A stretch of DNA of 64,000 bases. Origin: Oscillospiraceae bacterium. GTDB lineage: Bacteria; Bacillota; Clostridia; Oscillospirales; Ruminococcaceae. Below, in pieces: positions 37,233-45,348 of the stretch; within the stretch, counting starts at the first letter, position 1, and each line of letters begins with the position of its first letter. A model generated the notes under the pieces. The model had not been told where the DNA came from. It saw nothing but the letters and a program-made list of their open reading frames with translations, and ran no database searches. Where the stretch lies: positions 268,738 to 332,737 of the forward strand of contig JAIHAL010000001.1 in assembly GCA_020054675.1 (NCBI GenBank), in the 5' to 3' direction. A program made the translations under genes and the position numbers.

Positions 37233-37974
37233 TATTATCCCTCTTTATTTCCTTGCCTATTGCATTTTTGATTGCCCTTATTTCCTCGGGAGTAAGCTCC
37301 CTGAAAGTACCCGGTTTAAGCATTCCAAGCCTTATAGGACCTATTGCAGTTCTGCGGAGCCTTGCCACTTCAAGCCCCACAGCCTCGCACATTTTTCTTA
37401 TTTGCCTGTTTCTGCCCTCTTTTATAACCATTTGCAAAACCACCCTGCCCGGTTCCTTTACAAGAACATTTACGGTTGCCGGAAGAGTTTTTTTGCCGTC
37501 TATCTCCACTCCCTCGGTAAGCTTTACAAGCTGTTCATCGGTTATGTCAGGCCTTACGGTTACACGATATGTCTTGCTTATATGCCTGCTTGGGTGCATG
37601 ATATTATTTGCAAATTCTCCATCATTAGTAAAAAGCAACAAGCCTTCCGAATTTCTATCAAGCCTGCCCACCGGATAAACCCTTTCCTCCACACCATCAA
37701 GCAAATCCATTACACATTTTCTGTCAAGTTCATCTGATACTGTCGTAACATATCCCCTTGGCTTATTCAGCATTAAATAAATATATTTTTTCTTTTTCTT
37801 TACAGCCAATCTTTCATCATCAATTGTCACAATATCCTTTGCAAAAGCCTTATCGCCAAGCTTTGCCGGATGCCCGTTTATTTTTACCCTGCCGGCCTCT
37901 ATAAGTTCCTCGGCTTTTCTGCGCGAGCAAAATCCGCTGTCGGCAATAATTTTTTGTATTCTTATCTTTTCCAT
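37225..37974 (-). CDS. rluB: 23S rRNA pseudouridine synthase RluB-type
   Basis: Pseudouridine synthase of the RsuA/RluB family. About 249 residues from ATG 37974. An N-terminal S4 domain (IRIQKIIADSGFCSRRKAEELI) is followed by the catalytic motif VGRLDRNSEGLLLFTND with the active-site Asp near 102, and the GRNRQIRKMCEAVG motif near 205. It lies downstream of the D,D-carboxypeptidase gene, as in B. subtilis. Close paralogues RluE/RluF/RsuA share these motifs, so the exact target uridine is inferred from context. Confidence 0.9.
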   Translation of the reverse strand: MEKIRIQKIIADSGFCSRRKAEELIEAGRVKINGHPAKLGDKAFAKDIVTIDDERLAVKKKKKYIYLMLNKPRGYVTTVSDELDRKCVMDLLDGVEERVYPVGRLDRNSEGLLLFTNDGEFANNIMHPSRHISKTYRVTVRPDITDEQLVKLTEGVEIDGKKTLPATVNVLVKEPGRVVLQMVIKEGRNRQIRKMCEAVGLEVARLRRTAIGPIRLGMLKPGTFRELTPEEIRAIKNAIGKEIKRDNNA

Positions 37975-37983
37975 CAAAATCTC

Positions 37984-39129
37984 TCACTTTTCATTTTTAA
38001 AAATATTAAATCTTTCAAACAAATTATCCCAAAAGCTTTTTTCTTTTTGAGTTACTTCAGCATCGGCATTTTCTGAAACAATTACAGGCACCGAAAGAAT
38101 CTCTTTACCGTCAATAGAATATTTCACCCTGCCAACGACTTTTCCGGATTTAACCGGAGCATAAACAAATTTATCCATAAAAACTGCGCTTTGCACTTTT
38201 GAAAAATCTTCCTCAGTAAGCGAAGCTTTCGGAATGCTTGCCAGTGAAACTCCAACGTTGTCTTTAAATCCTCCAACAAGGCCTATTTGTGAAATTGCCG
38301 GAACAGGCAAATCGTAATTTTTCACTATGCTAAAACCGTAATTAAGCATTTTCTGATGGTCCGCCCAGTCATCCGGAGCTTTTAACGTCACACATATAAG
38401 ACAGACTCCGTTTCTTTCTGTCGCAGACACAAGGCATCTGCCGGCGGCGTCTGTAAAACCTGTTTTTACTCCTATGCACCCGTTATAATATGTTAAAAGC
38501 TTATTTGTATTTTTAAGCCATCTGTCATAAGGAGGATTGCCATAAGAAAGCTTTATATTTTTTTGACTGCATATTGCCTTAAAATCAGGATTTTTAAGAG
38601 CCTCCCTTGCAAGAAGCGCCATATCATATGCAGTTGAATAATGTCCCTCGGCATCAAGCCCTGACGGAGTTATAAAATGAGTATTAAGCATGCCTATTTT
38701 TGCAGCACGCTCATTCATCATTTCGGCAAATTTTTCAAAGCTTCCTGCAATTTTTATTGCTGCCGCATTAGCTGCATCATTTCCAGACGGAAGCAGCATC
38801 CCTATGCAAAGTGACCTTTTTGTCACTATATCGCCTTCAACAAGCCCCATTGACGAGCCCCCAACCTTTATAGCAGAAGAATCAACCACAAACTGTTCAT
38901 CCAAATTGCCGCTTTCAAGACAAATCAGTGCAGTCATGATTTTAGTTGTGCTTGCCATCGGACGTTTTTCGTTTTCGTTTTTAGCATAAAGGATTTTCCC
39001 TGTTTGAGCTTCAATCAAAACAGCCGATGCCGCAGAAATTGAAACATCAAATCCTTGTGCACATACTTGTGAAGATGAAAAATGCAAAAAAAGTAAAATC
39101 GCCGCAAAAAAAACAATTATTCTCCTCAT
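37984..39129 (-). CDS. D-alanyl-D-alanine carboxypeptidase (S11, DacB/DacF-like)
   Basis: Penicillin-binding-protein type carboxypeptidase that trims the peptidoglycan stem peptide outside the cell. 381 residues with an N-terminal signal peptide (hydrophobic 5-20, likely cleavage near QVCAQG). Catalytic motifs: S60-T-T-K63, S115-G-N117, and KTG near 219. The C-terminal half forms the beta-rich domain common to S11 enzymes. The neighbours (scpAB, DUF2953, GerW, rluB) match a sporulation-linked arrangement, so a DacB/DacF role in spore cortex is plausible. Confidence 0.9.
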   Translation of the reverse strand: MRRIIVFFAAILLFLHFSSSQVCAQGFDVSISAASAVLIEAQTGKILYAKNENEKRPMASTTKIMTALICLESGNLDEQFVVDSSAIKVGGSSMGLVEGDIVTKRSLCIGMLLPSGNDAANAAAIKIAGSFEKFAEMMNERAAKIGMLNTHFITPSGLDAEGHYSTAYDMALLAREALKNPDFKAICSQKNIKLSYGNPPYDRWLKNTNKLLTYYNGCIGVKTGFTDAAGRCLVSATERNGVCLICVTLKAPDDWADHQKMLNYGFSIVKNYDLPVPAISQIGLVGGFKDNVGVSLASIPKASLTEEDFSKVQSAVFMDKFVYAPVKSGKVVGRVKYSIDGKEILSVPVIVSENADAEVTQKEKSFWDNLFERFNIFKNEK

Positions 39130-39190
39130 AAATATATCAACCTCAAATACATATAAAATTACGATATATTTTATGGGAGAATTTTATTTT

Positions 39191-39592
39191 TTATTTCTTG
39201 TCCTGTGTTTTTTCCCCGTTTTCATCCGAATCTTTTTTATTAAAAAGCGATGAAATCTTATCAAACATTTCAGGCACCATATTTATAATTGCATTAGGAG
39301 TATTTGCATTCATTGACATCTGCAAAAGCTTTACATCGCCGTTTGAAACGACAAGAAAAGCCACCGGCTGAATTGAAATTCCGGCCCCGCCTCCGCCGCC
39401 AAACAAATCCTTTGCAGTTTTTGCAGGAAGATCAGAGCCTCCGGAAGCAAAACCAAAAGATACTTTTGAAACCGGAACAATTACAACTCCCTCAGAAATA
39501 GTTATCGGGTCGCCAATTATTGTATCAACGTCAACCATTTCCCTTATTTTTTCCATGGTTGTTTTTATAAGTCCCTCAATAGGATGCTCCAT
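39191..39592 (-). CDS. GerW family sporulation protein (YtfJ)
   Basis: A 133-residue member of the GerW/YtfJ family, linked to spore germination in Bacillus. The N-terminal helix HPIEGLIKTTMEKIREMVDVDTIIG, the VIVPVSKVSFGFASGG core, and the glycine-rich loop (FGGGGGAGISIQPVAFLVV) are diagnostic. It starts inside the end of the DUF2953 gene (17-bp overlap), mirroring the ytfI-ytfJ pair of B. subtilis. Confidence 0.9.
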   Translation of the reverse strand: MEHPIEGLIKTTMEKIREMVDVDTIIGDPITISEGVVIVPVSKVSFGFASGGSDLPAKTAKDLFGGGGGAGISIQPVAFLVVSNGDVKLLQMSMNANTPNAIINMVPEMFDKISSLFNKKDSDENGEKTQDKK

Positions 39593-40328
39593 TTACCTCA
39601 GCCCTTTCAATATTCTTTGTACTATTCGGTTTTTCCTGTTCTTTTTTATACTTTTTAGTATTTGCCAAATAATGAAAATAAATACTTCCTGCCGCAAGAA
39701 TAGCAGTTATAGGCCTTAATTTTACTTTGCAGCTTCCATCATAATTGCTTTGCGAGCTGTTGAACTTGCAAACTATATTTATTTTTTCTATTGAAACCGT
39801 AAAAAAAATTCTCAAAAACGAAATGACATTAAAAACTGCCGTATTTACAATGCCATAGTTTATTGCGGCATTATACGCATCTTCATCAGCAACCGCAAAA
39901 TCAAGGTTTATATCGCAAATGCGAATTCCTTTAACCAATCTCCTTAAACCTTTTTTTGAAGATTCAAGTATAACCTTTACAGCTTCAATTTTTTCAAGCA
40001 AATCGCTTTTGTCATTTTTTTCCTCTTTGTGCTTTGCCTTTTTGCCATTGATACTTTTTTTGCTTATATCCTTCTGAACGGCCTTTACAGTTTTTTTAGA
40101 GGATTTTATTCCGGAACTTACGGCTTCCTTTGGTGAAACCTCAGCTTCAGGAGATTCAAGTTTTTCCTCTCCATCCGGCCTTTTTTTTGGCGGATATACT
40201 GTAAACCCCATATACTTTACTTTTATTTCAAAAACTGCACCTAAATATTTTATTTCAGCAATTATAGGACAATTCAGCAAAATTGCAAAAATGAGCAAAA
40301 TTCCGCCGATTATCCATAAGGCTATCAT
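39576..40328 (-). CDS. DUF2953 membrane-associated protein (YtfI-like)
   Basis: A 250-residue protein with an N-terminal membrane segment (about 3-22), a Lys-rich low-complexity stretch (about 60-110), a second hydrophobic region around 150-180, and a C-terminal part resembling DUF2953. The pairing and overlap with the GerW gene supports assignment to the YtfI family, whose function is unknown but linked to sporulation by context. Confidence 0.75.
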   Translation of the reverse strand: MIALWIIGGILLIFAILLNCPIIAEIKYLGAVFEIKVKYMGFTVYPPKKRPDGEEKLESPEAEVSPKEAVSSGIKSSKKTVKAVQKDISKKSINGKKAKHKEEKNDKSDLLEKIEAVKVILESSKKGLRRLVKGIRICDINLDFAVADEDAYNAAINYGIVNTAVFNVISFLRIFFTVSIEKINIVCKFNSSQSNYDGSCKVKLRPITAILAAGSIYFHYLANTKKYKKEQEKPNSTKNIERAEVNGASY

Positions 40329-40342
40329 ACCCGTCCTCCTGA

Positions 40343-40888
40343 CTAAACAGTTATTTCATCAAAGCTTACTTGTTCAGAACGGTCAGGCAAAACCGGCAAA
40401 TCGTCCAAAGAAGAAAGCTTAAAGCATCTTAAGAAATTATCCGTAGTCCTGTATGCAATAGGTCTTCCGGGCACATCAAGCCTGCCGGCTTCTTCAAGCA
40501 AGTTTTTTTCAATAAGAGAATTTACTATTCCTGAGCTGTCAACACCTCTAATATGCTCAATAAAGCTTTTTGTGACAGGCTGGTTATATGCAACTATCGT
40601 AAGAACCTCCAAAGCGGCAGAAGAAAGCGGAGCAGAACGCTTTGTTTCAAGTGCATTCCTTATATAATCTGCATATTCACTTTTTGTTGCAAGCTGATAA
40701 GAATTATTAAGTTTTATTACCACAAGAGCGCTTTTAGTTTCTTCATAACGGTCCGAAAGCATTTTTACAAGCTTTGGTATAGTTTCCTGTTCGGTGCCGC
40801 TCGCAAAAGAAAGCTTTTCAATTTCAACCGGGTCGCCGCTTGCAAAAAGTATTGCCTCAATTATTGAAATTTTTTCATCCAGCTGCAT
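40343..40888 (-). CDS. scpB: Segregation and condensation protein B
   Basis: Winged-helix kleisin partner that, with ScpA and SMC, compacts the chromosome. About 181 residues from ATG 40888, with GGAGG upstream. Conserved EAILFASGDPVE, AALEVLTIVAYNQP and the RGVDSSGIVNSLIEKNLLEEAGR segment are present. The ribosome site overlaps the scpA stop, so the two are translationally coupled. Confidence 0.95.
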   Translation of the reverse strand: MQLDEKISIIEAILFASGDPVEIEKLSFASGTEQETIPKLVKMLSDRYEETKSALVVIKLNNSYQLATKSEYADYIRNALETKRSAPLSSAALEVLTIVAYNQPVTKSFIEHIRGVDSSGIVNSLIEKNLLEEAGRLDVPGRPIAYRTTDNFLRCFKLSSLDDLPVLPDRSEQVSFDEITV

Positions 40889-40890
40889 AT

Positions 40891-41622
40891 TCAAACCTCC
40901 GCAAGGACATGGCGCTTTTCCCTAAGCGGTCCGCAAAAAGATATTTCACTGTTGTCATCGCTTATTAAAATCCTTCCCGACTTTGTCAGCTCAAGTATGG
41001 CAAGAAATGTCGCCACACGTTCCGAACGTCCAGCCATATCTTCAAAAATCCCATCAAGTTTAACTGTTCCAAAAGTATAAAGCTTTTTCAAAACATAAAG
41101 AATTTTTGAAGCAACCGAAACTACTTTTTTAGAAACAATTGATTCAAAAGAAGAAACAGTGGTTTCATTCTTCCAAGAATATTTTAAATTTGCATTTTTA
41201 TAAGTTTCAAGCAATATATTTTTATCATGCACAAGCCTGTAAGTATTGTCAATTTCAATTTTCAAAGGACTTCTCACAAAAATGCTGCCGCCGTTATACC
41301 TCTCCCCCAACAACGCTGCAGCCTTTTTGCAAAGGGAGTATTCAACAAGTCTTCCCTCAAGTTCTTTCTTAAGTCGTTCGGCCTCTTCCGGCGACGGAAG
41401 AAGCGAAACGGTTTTTATATAAATAAGCCTTGCCGCCATTTCAAGAAATTCGCCGGCTATTTCCATATCCTGTTCCGCCATTTGGTCAATATATTCCATA
41501 TACTGCTCCAAAAGCGAAACAATAGGTATGTCATTTATATTAAGCTTATGTTTGGAAATCAAATACAGGAGCAAATCAAGCGGCCCCTCAAATTTTTCAA
41601 GCTTAAACGAAAGCTCAGCCAT
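40891..41622 (-). CDS. scpA: Segregation and condensation protein A
   Basis: Kleisin subunit of the SMC-ScpAB complex. 243 residues. The N-terminal FEGPLDLLLYLISKHKLNI motif binds the SMC neck and YIKTVSLLPSPEE is a family block. The C-terminal winged helix (VATFLAILELTKSGRI) binds the SMC head. Located just upstream of scpB in transcription order. Confidence 0.95.
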   Translation of the reverse strand: MAELSFKLEKFEGPLDLLLYLISKHKLNINDIPIVSLLEQYMEYIDQMAEQDMEIAGEFLEMAARLIYIKTVSLLPSPEEAERLKKELEGRLVEYSLCKKAAALLGERYNGGSIFVRSPLKIEIDNTYRLVHDKNILLETYKNANLKYSWKNETTVSSFESIVSKKVVSVASKILYVLKKLYTFGTVKLDGIFEDMAGRSERVATFLAILELTKSGRILISDDNSEISFCGPLREKRHVLAEV

Positions 41623-41635
41623 TGCTAAACAGTCC

Positions 41636-42292
41636 TCACCTCATTATTATGTCAACAAATCCGGTAAGAAAATCAAGTCCTATAATAATCAGGGAACGCA
41701 AAAATCCAAGCAGAGGATTAAGTATGCCGGAAAACATTATGAATATAAGCGCTATAAAAATATACTGCTCATACTGCATTATACGGAAATAAATTCTATC
41801 CGGAAGTACCGCATTTAATACCTTTGAACCGTCAAGCGGCGGTACCGGCAAAAGATTGAAAACCGCAAGCCCGACATTAAGCAAAATAATATAATAAAAC
41901 ATATAAGAAGCATAGTATAAAATACCACTTTGACTTGCCGGGAGATATGATAAAAATTTGTATATTATCATTGCCAAAAATCCGAGCAAAACATTTGAAA
42001 AAGGCCCTGCAATTGATGTCAGCACCGTCCCAAGTTTCCTGTTGCGGAAATTGTTTGGGTTTATTCCTACCGGCCTTGCCCAGCCAAATCCGGTAAGCAG
42101 CATGCAAATCGTACCAAAAAGGTCAAGATGGACAAAAGGATTCAAAGATATCCTGCCCTGATACCTTGCGGTCGGATCGCCAAGTTTATCTGCGGCCCAT
42201 GCATGTGCACATTCATGTACAGGAATAGCAGTGAAAAGCACAAGGGCCCTCATTAAAATTTTAAAAATATTATCAAAAGTAAATATTCCCAT
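41636..42292 (-). CDS. Site-2 protease family protein (M50, class without PDZ)
   Basis: About 218 residues from ATG 42292. Polytopic membrane zinc protease with HECAHAW (active-site His, Glu, His near residue 26-30) and the second motif LPVPPLDGSKVL. The RYQGRISLNPFVHLD segment is typical of the small housekeeping M50 group often found next to scpA in Clostridia. Substrate unknown. It is the first gene of the scpAB-dac-rluB operon. Confidence 0.85.
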   Translation of the reverse strand: MGIFTFDNIFKILMRALVLFTAIPVHECAHAWAADKLGDPTARYQGRISLNPFVHLDLFGTICMLLTGFGWARPVGINPNNFRNRKLGTVLTSIAGPFSNVLLGFLAMIIYKFLSYLPASQSGILYYASYMFYYIILLNVGLAVFNLLPVPPLDGSKVLNAVLPDRIYFRIMQYEQYIFIALIFIMFSGILNPLLGFLRSLIIIGLDFLTGFVDIIMR

Positions 42293-42324
42293 CAACATAC
42301 CTCGCCAAAAATATTATATTTTTA

Positions 42325-42353
42325 ATTATACTTTAATTTGGATAAAACTTCAA
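42325..42353 (-). promoter_or_regulatory. Promoter of the M50-scpAB-rluB operon
   Basis: Minus strand -35 TTGAAG (42348-42353), 17-bp spacer, -10 TATAAT (42325-42330). Confidence 0.7.
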
Positions 42354-42382
42354 CAGTATTTTTTAAAATTCTTTTATCTTCT

Positions 42383-42424
42383 TAAAAAGACAATTCCTCC
42401 AACCAGAAATGGCTGGAGGAATTT
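42383..42424 (-). terminator. Terminator after thrB
   Basis: A 14-bp stem AATTCCTCCAGCCA/TGGTTGGAGGAATT (with G-U pairs) closed by a short loop is followed on the minus strand by GTCTTTTT. It follows the thrB stop directly. Confidence 0.85.
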
Positions 42425-42425
42425 T

Positions 42426-43313
42426 TTATAAAATCAACGTGCCTTTATTGTCAATTTCAAGTTCTTTTACCGTCCATGAAAGAAGCCCCATTTTATCAAG
42501 CGAAAAACGCATTTTCCCGCAGAAAAATTTATTTTTTTCATCCACAATAGACATTATTGCAGGCCCGGCGCCGCTTATATATGCCGCATAAGCTCCCAAA
42601 GAATAAGCAACATCAAAAACATCCCTTGCGTGCGGAATAAGCGGCATGCGGTACGGCTGATGAAGCTTATCGTGAACTGCGGTGCGAAGATTTTCATACT
42701 TCCCCGTCAAAAGGCTTGCCGAAAACAATGCCGCTCTTGAAAGATTATAAACCGCATCCTTATGAGAAACTTCCTTTGGCAGACATTCCCTTGCTTTTTC
42801 GGTTTTAAGCTCAAAATCAGGTATTATTACAACAAATTTAAGAGAAGTATGCACTTCCTGCTTTACCCAATGCACAATTTTACCATCAAAAACCGCAGTG
42901 ACAATTCCTCCAAGCAGTGCCGGAGCGGTATTGTCCGGATGCCCCTCTATCTGCGCGGAAAGATTTACAAGGTCATCAAGCGTCAGAGGATTCCCCATAA
43001 GCGTATTTGCCCCCACAAGGCCCGCTATTATGCAGGCAGAGCTGCTACCCAGCCCGCGCGCCATGGGGATATTGTTTTCCTGTTCTATTTTAAGACCTTT
43101 CAGTTCCTTTCCGCAAATATCATAAAGCGTTTTTGCAGTTTCATAGACAAGATTTGTTTCATCAAGCGGTATTTCCGTCCCGTCAAGTGAAATTATTTCC
43201 GTCTTATCGCTTTCTTCAATATTCACATAATTATAAAAATTCAGCGCAAGTCCCAAAGCGTCAAATCCGGCACCCAAATTTGCGCTTGTGGCAGGTATCC
43301 TTATTTTTATCAT
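42426..43313 (-). CDS. thrB: Homoserine kinase
   Basis: GHMP-family kinase that makes O-phosphohomoserine for threonine synthase. 295 residues. N-terminal PATSANLGAGFDALG, the phosphate loop PMARGLGSSSACI near 85, and the C-terminal AYISGAGPAIMS motif are diagnostic. It follows hom by about 11 bp; the next pathway enzyme, thrC, is at 12.6-14.1 kb. Confidence 0.96.
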   Translation of the reverse strand: MIKIRIPATSANLGAGFDALGLALNFYNYVNIEESDKTEIISLDGTEIPLDETNLVYETAKTLYDICGKELKGLKIEQENNIPMARGLGSSSACIIAGLVGANTLMGNPLTLDDLVNLSAQIEGHPDNTAPALLGGIVTAVFDGKIVHWVKQEVHTSLKFVVIIPDFELKTEKARECLPKEVSHKDAVYNLSRAALFSASLLTGKYENLRTAVHDKLHQPYRMPLIPHARDVFDVAYSLGAYAAYISGAGPAIMSIVDEKNKFFCGKMRFSLDKMGLLSWTVKELEIDNKGTLIL

Positions 43314-43324
43314 AATTTTCTCCG

Positions 43325-44572
43325 TTAAAAATCAAAAACGCGGATTTTGCCTATAACCTTAATTCCCTTTTCACACAAATCCGAAAGTCTTTTGTCAATT
43401 TCACATTCCTTCATTGACGGCGTAACAAAAGCAAGCTCATTTTTATCCTGGTTTTTTCTTGCAAGGTATTTCACATCTCCAAAGCTTTCGTTGATTTCTT
43501 CAAGCGCTTTATCCCTATTTGTACAATTTATGCGGACATACATTGAAGTTTCATCCTGTTTAAAATCTTCAATAAAATCAACATCTCTGCCATCTTCCCA
43601 AGTCTGCGAGCTGCTTGTGCCGTTTGCTTTTGCAGCATCTATTATATCAGCAACAACAGCGCTTGCCGTTGGCATTTTTCCGGCTCCCCTGCCGTAAAAA
43701 AGGACTTTGTCAATGGCATCTCCCTTTACCATGATTCCGTTGAAAACATCATCAATAGCAGAAAGCTGGCTTGATTTTTCTATAAAAGCCGGCCGCACCA
43801 TAGGAAGGATTTTTCCATCGGAAAGTTTTTTAGCGCTGCCTATAAGCTTTACCACTCCACCCCAATTTTCGGCATATTCAACGTCTTCAAGCGTAACGGA
43901 TGAAATCCCCTCCGTATGAACCTTGTCCGGATAAACATGCCTGCCGAATGCAAGGGATGCAAGTATGCATATTTTCCTGCATGCATCGTGCCCTTCCACA
44001 TCAGCCGTAGGGTCCTTTTCAGCATAGCCGAGGCTTTGCGCCATTGCAAGAGCATCTTCAAAGCTCATCTGGTCTTCAATCATTTTTGTCAATATAAAAT
44101 TAGTTGTACCGTTTAATATCCCTGCAATTTCCGAAATTTCATTTGCGGCAAGACATTGATGAAGCGGGCGTATTATCGGGATTCCTCCGCCGACGCTTGC
44201 TTCAAAATAAAAATTGCAGTTGTTTTCCTTTGCAACAGTAAGGAGTTCATAGCCCTTTGCCGCAACAAGCTCTTTATTCGATGTAACCACGGATTTTCCC
44301 TTTTCAAGACAGGAACGGACAAACTCGTATGCCGGATGAAGCCCGCCCATAACCTCGGCAACTATTTCAACCTCATCATCATTTATTATAACATTTATAT
44401 CCTTTACAAATTTATCGGCATAAGGACTGAAAGGAAAATCCCTTATATCAAGTATATATTTTATATTAAGCTTTTTGCCAGCCTTGCCTTCTATCCTTTC
44501 TTTATTCTTATAAAAAAGCTCCACAGTTCCGGAGCCAACCACACCATAACCTAAAACCGCTATTTTTGACAT
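43325..44572 (-). CDS. hom: Homoserine dehydrogenase
   Basis: NAD(P)H-dependent reduction of aspartate semialdehyde to homoserine. 415 residues. The N-terminal nucleotide-binding loop is GYGVVGSGTVELF; EASVGGGIPIIRPL and GILNGTTNFILTKM form the substrate core. The catalytic Lys lies in the GYAEKDPTADVEG block. A C-terminal ACT domain (about 340-415) gives allosteric control, probably by threonine. Second gene in the ACT regulator-hom-thrB operon. Confidence 0.96.
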   Translation of the reverse strand: MSKIAVLGYGVVGSGTVELFYKNKERIEGKAGKKLNIKYILDIRDFPFSPYADKFVKDINVIINDDEVEIVAEVMGGLHPAYEFVRSCLEKGKSVVTSNKELVAAKGYELLTVAKENNCNFYFEASVGGGIPIIRPLHQCLAANEISEIAGILNGTTNFILTKMIEDQMSFEDALAMAQSLGYAEKDPTADVEGHDACRKICILASLAFGRHVYPDKVHTEGISSVTLEDVEYAENWGGVVKLIGSAKKLSDGKILPMVRPAFIEKSSQLSAIDDVFNGIMVKGDAIDKVLFYGRGAGKMPTASAVVADIIDAAKANGTSSSQTWEDGRDVDFIEDFKQDETSMYVRINCTNRDKALEEINESFGDVKYLARKNQDKNELAFVTPSMKECEIDKRLSDLCEKGIKVIGKIRVFDF

Positions 44573-44592
44573 AACAAAATCTCCTTAATTGC

Positions 44593-45045
44593 TTATTCTC
44601 CGCTGATAATTTTAACATCCACAACGCCGTGTATTCCGGATAAAATAGATTTAAGCATATACGGCTCGCCGACATCATTAAGCCTTAACGAAAGTGTAAC
44701 GGCCGCTACACCGTCTATGGGTATATTTTGGTTCACCGTCAGTATATTTGCATTAAGCGAATGAAGCGCCGCCAAAACACTTGAAAGCACGCCGGGTTCA
44801 TCCCTTAAAACAGCATAAAGAGATATTATCTTCTGCATAAGTTTTTCTTCATATGAAAATATGCTGTCCTTATATTTGTAATAAGCGCTGCGCGAAATTC
44901 CTACCGCCTTGCATGCAGCCGCAGAACTTTTTTGTTCTCCCCTTGCTATAAGTCTTTTTACTTCAAGCACCTTTGCAAAAACATCAGGAAGCACATCTGC
45001 GCTTACCACCATAAGTCGGGATATTTCCGGCGATTTAGAAGGCAT
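44593..45045 (-). CDS. ACT-domain protein of the PheB/UPF0735 family
   Basis: About 150 residues from ATG 45045, preceded by GGGGGTG. The N-terminal half (LPDVFAKVLEVKRLI, AACKAVGISRSAYYKYKDSIF) looks like a helix-turn-helix of the resolvase/HTH_23 type. The C-terminal ACT domain (about 75-150: YAVLRDEPGVLSSVLAALHSLNANILTVNQ) binds amino acids. B. subtilis PheB (UPF0735) has this layout and sits by hom-thr or phe genes. Here it heads the hom-thrB operon, so an amino-acid-responsive regulator of that operon is the likely role, not shown experimentally. Confidence 0.8.
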   Translation of the reverse strand: MPSKSPEISRLMVVSADVLPDVFAKVLEVKRLIARGEQKSSAAACKAVGISRSAYYKYKDSIFSYEEKLMQKIISLYAVLRDEPGVLSSVLAALHSLNANILTVNQNIPIDGVAAVTLSLRLNDVGEPYMLKSILSGIHGVVDVKIISGE

Positions 45046-45087
45046 TAAGTCCACCCCCAAAAAACAAGTGTAGTCAACATGGATACA

Positions 45088-45116
45088 ATTTTATCATGCT
45101 GAAGCCATAAAGTCAA
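45088..45116 (-). promoter_or_regulatory. Promoter of the ACT-hom-thrB operon
   Basis: Minus strand -35 TTGACT (45111-45116), 17-bp spacer, -10 TAAAAT (45088-45093), about 40 bp before the ACT gene. No T-box or threonine attenuator is visible in the short leader. Confidence 0.7.
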
Positions 45117-45277
45117 GTGCCGCGATTAATCTTTTAACTGCTGTATCGCATTTTAGTTTATTCATACAATTATTTGTCAAACATCATTTAATAATTGCAT
45201 TTAAAAGACATACAAAAATAAACAATAAAAAATAAAATAACCTTTTAGACTTTGTTATTTTTTGTTTTTGAAAAATA

Positions 45278-45306
45278 TTGAATAAGTTTCAATAAAGATG
45301 TATAAT
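45278..45306 (+). promoter_or_regulatory. Promoter of asnB-HD-uvsE
   Basis: Plus strand -35 TTGAAT (45278-45283), 17-bp spacer, -10 TATAAT (45301-45306), about 43 bp before the asnB start. It points away from the ACT-hom-thrB promoter. The roughly 160 bp between the two promoters are AT-rich with no other clear signal. Confidence 0.75.
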
Positions 45307-45348
45307 TATTATCTAATGGGTTTATATTTTATATTTCTGGAGGTTTAT

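Noticed and set aside
45117..45277. A T-box or threonine attenuator between the divergent promoters
   Set aside because: No T-box sequence, specifier loop or terminator is visible; the region is AT-rich without conserved elements.
45298..45348. N-terminal extension of asnB
   Set aside because: It would bury the cysteine that must become the N-terminal nucleophile; the ribosome site fits the ATG at 45349.
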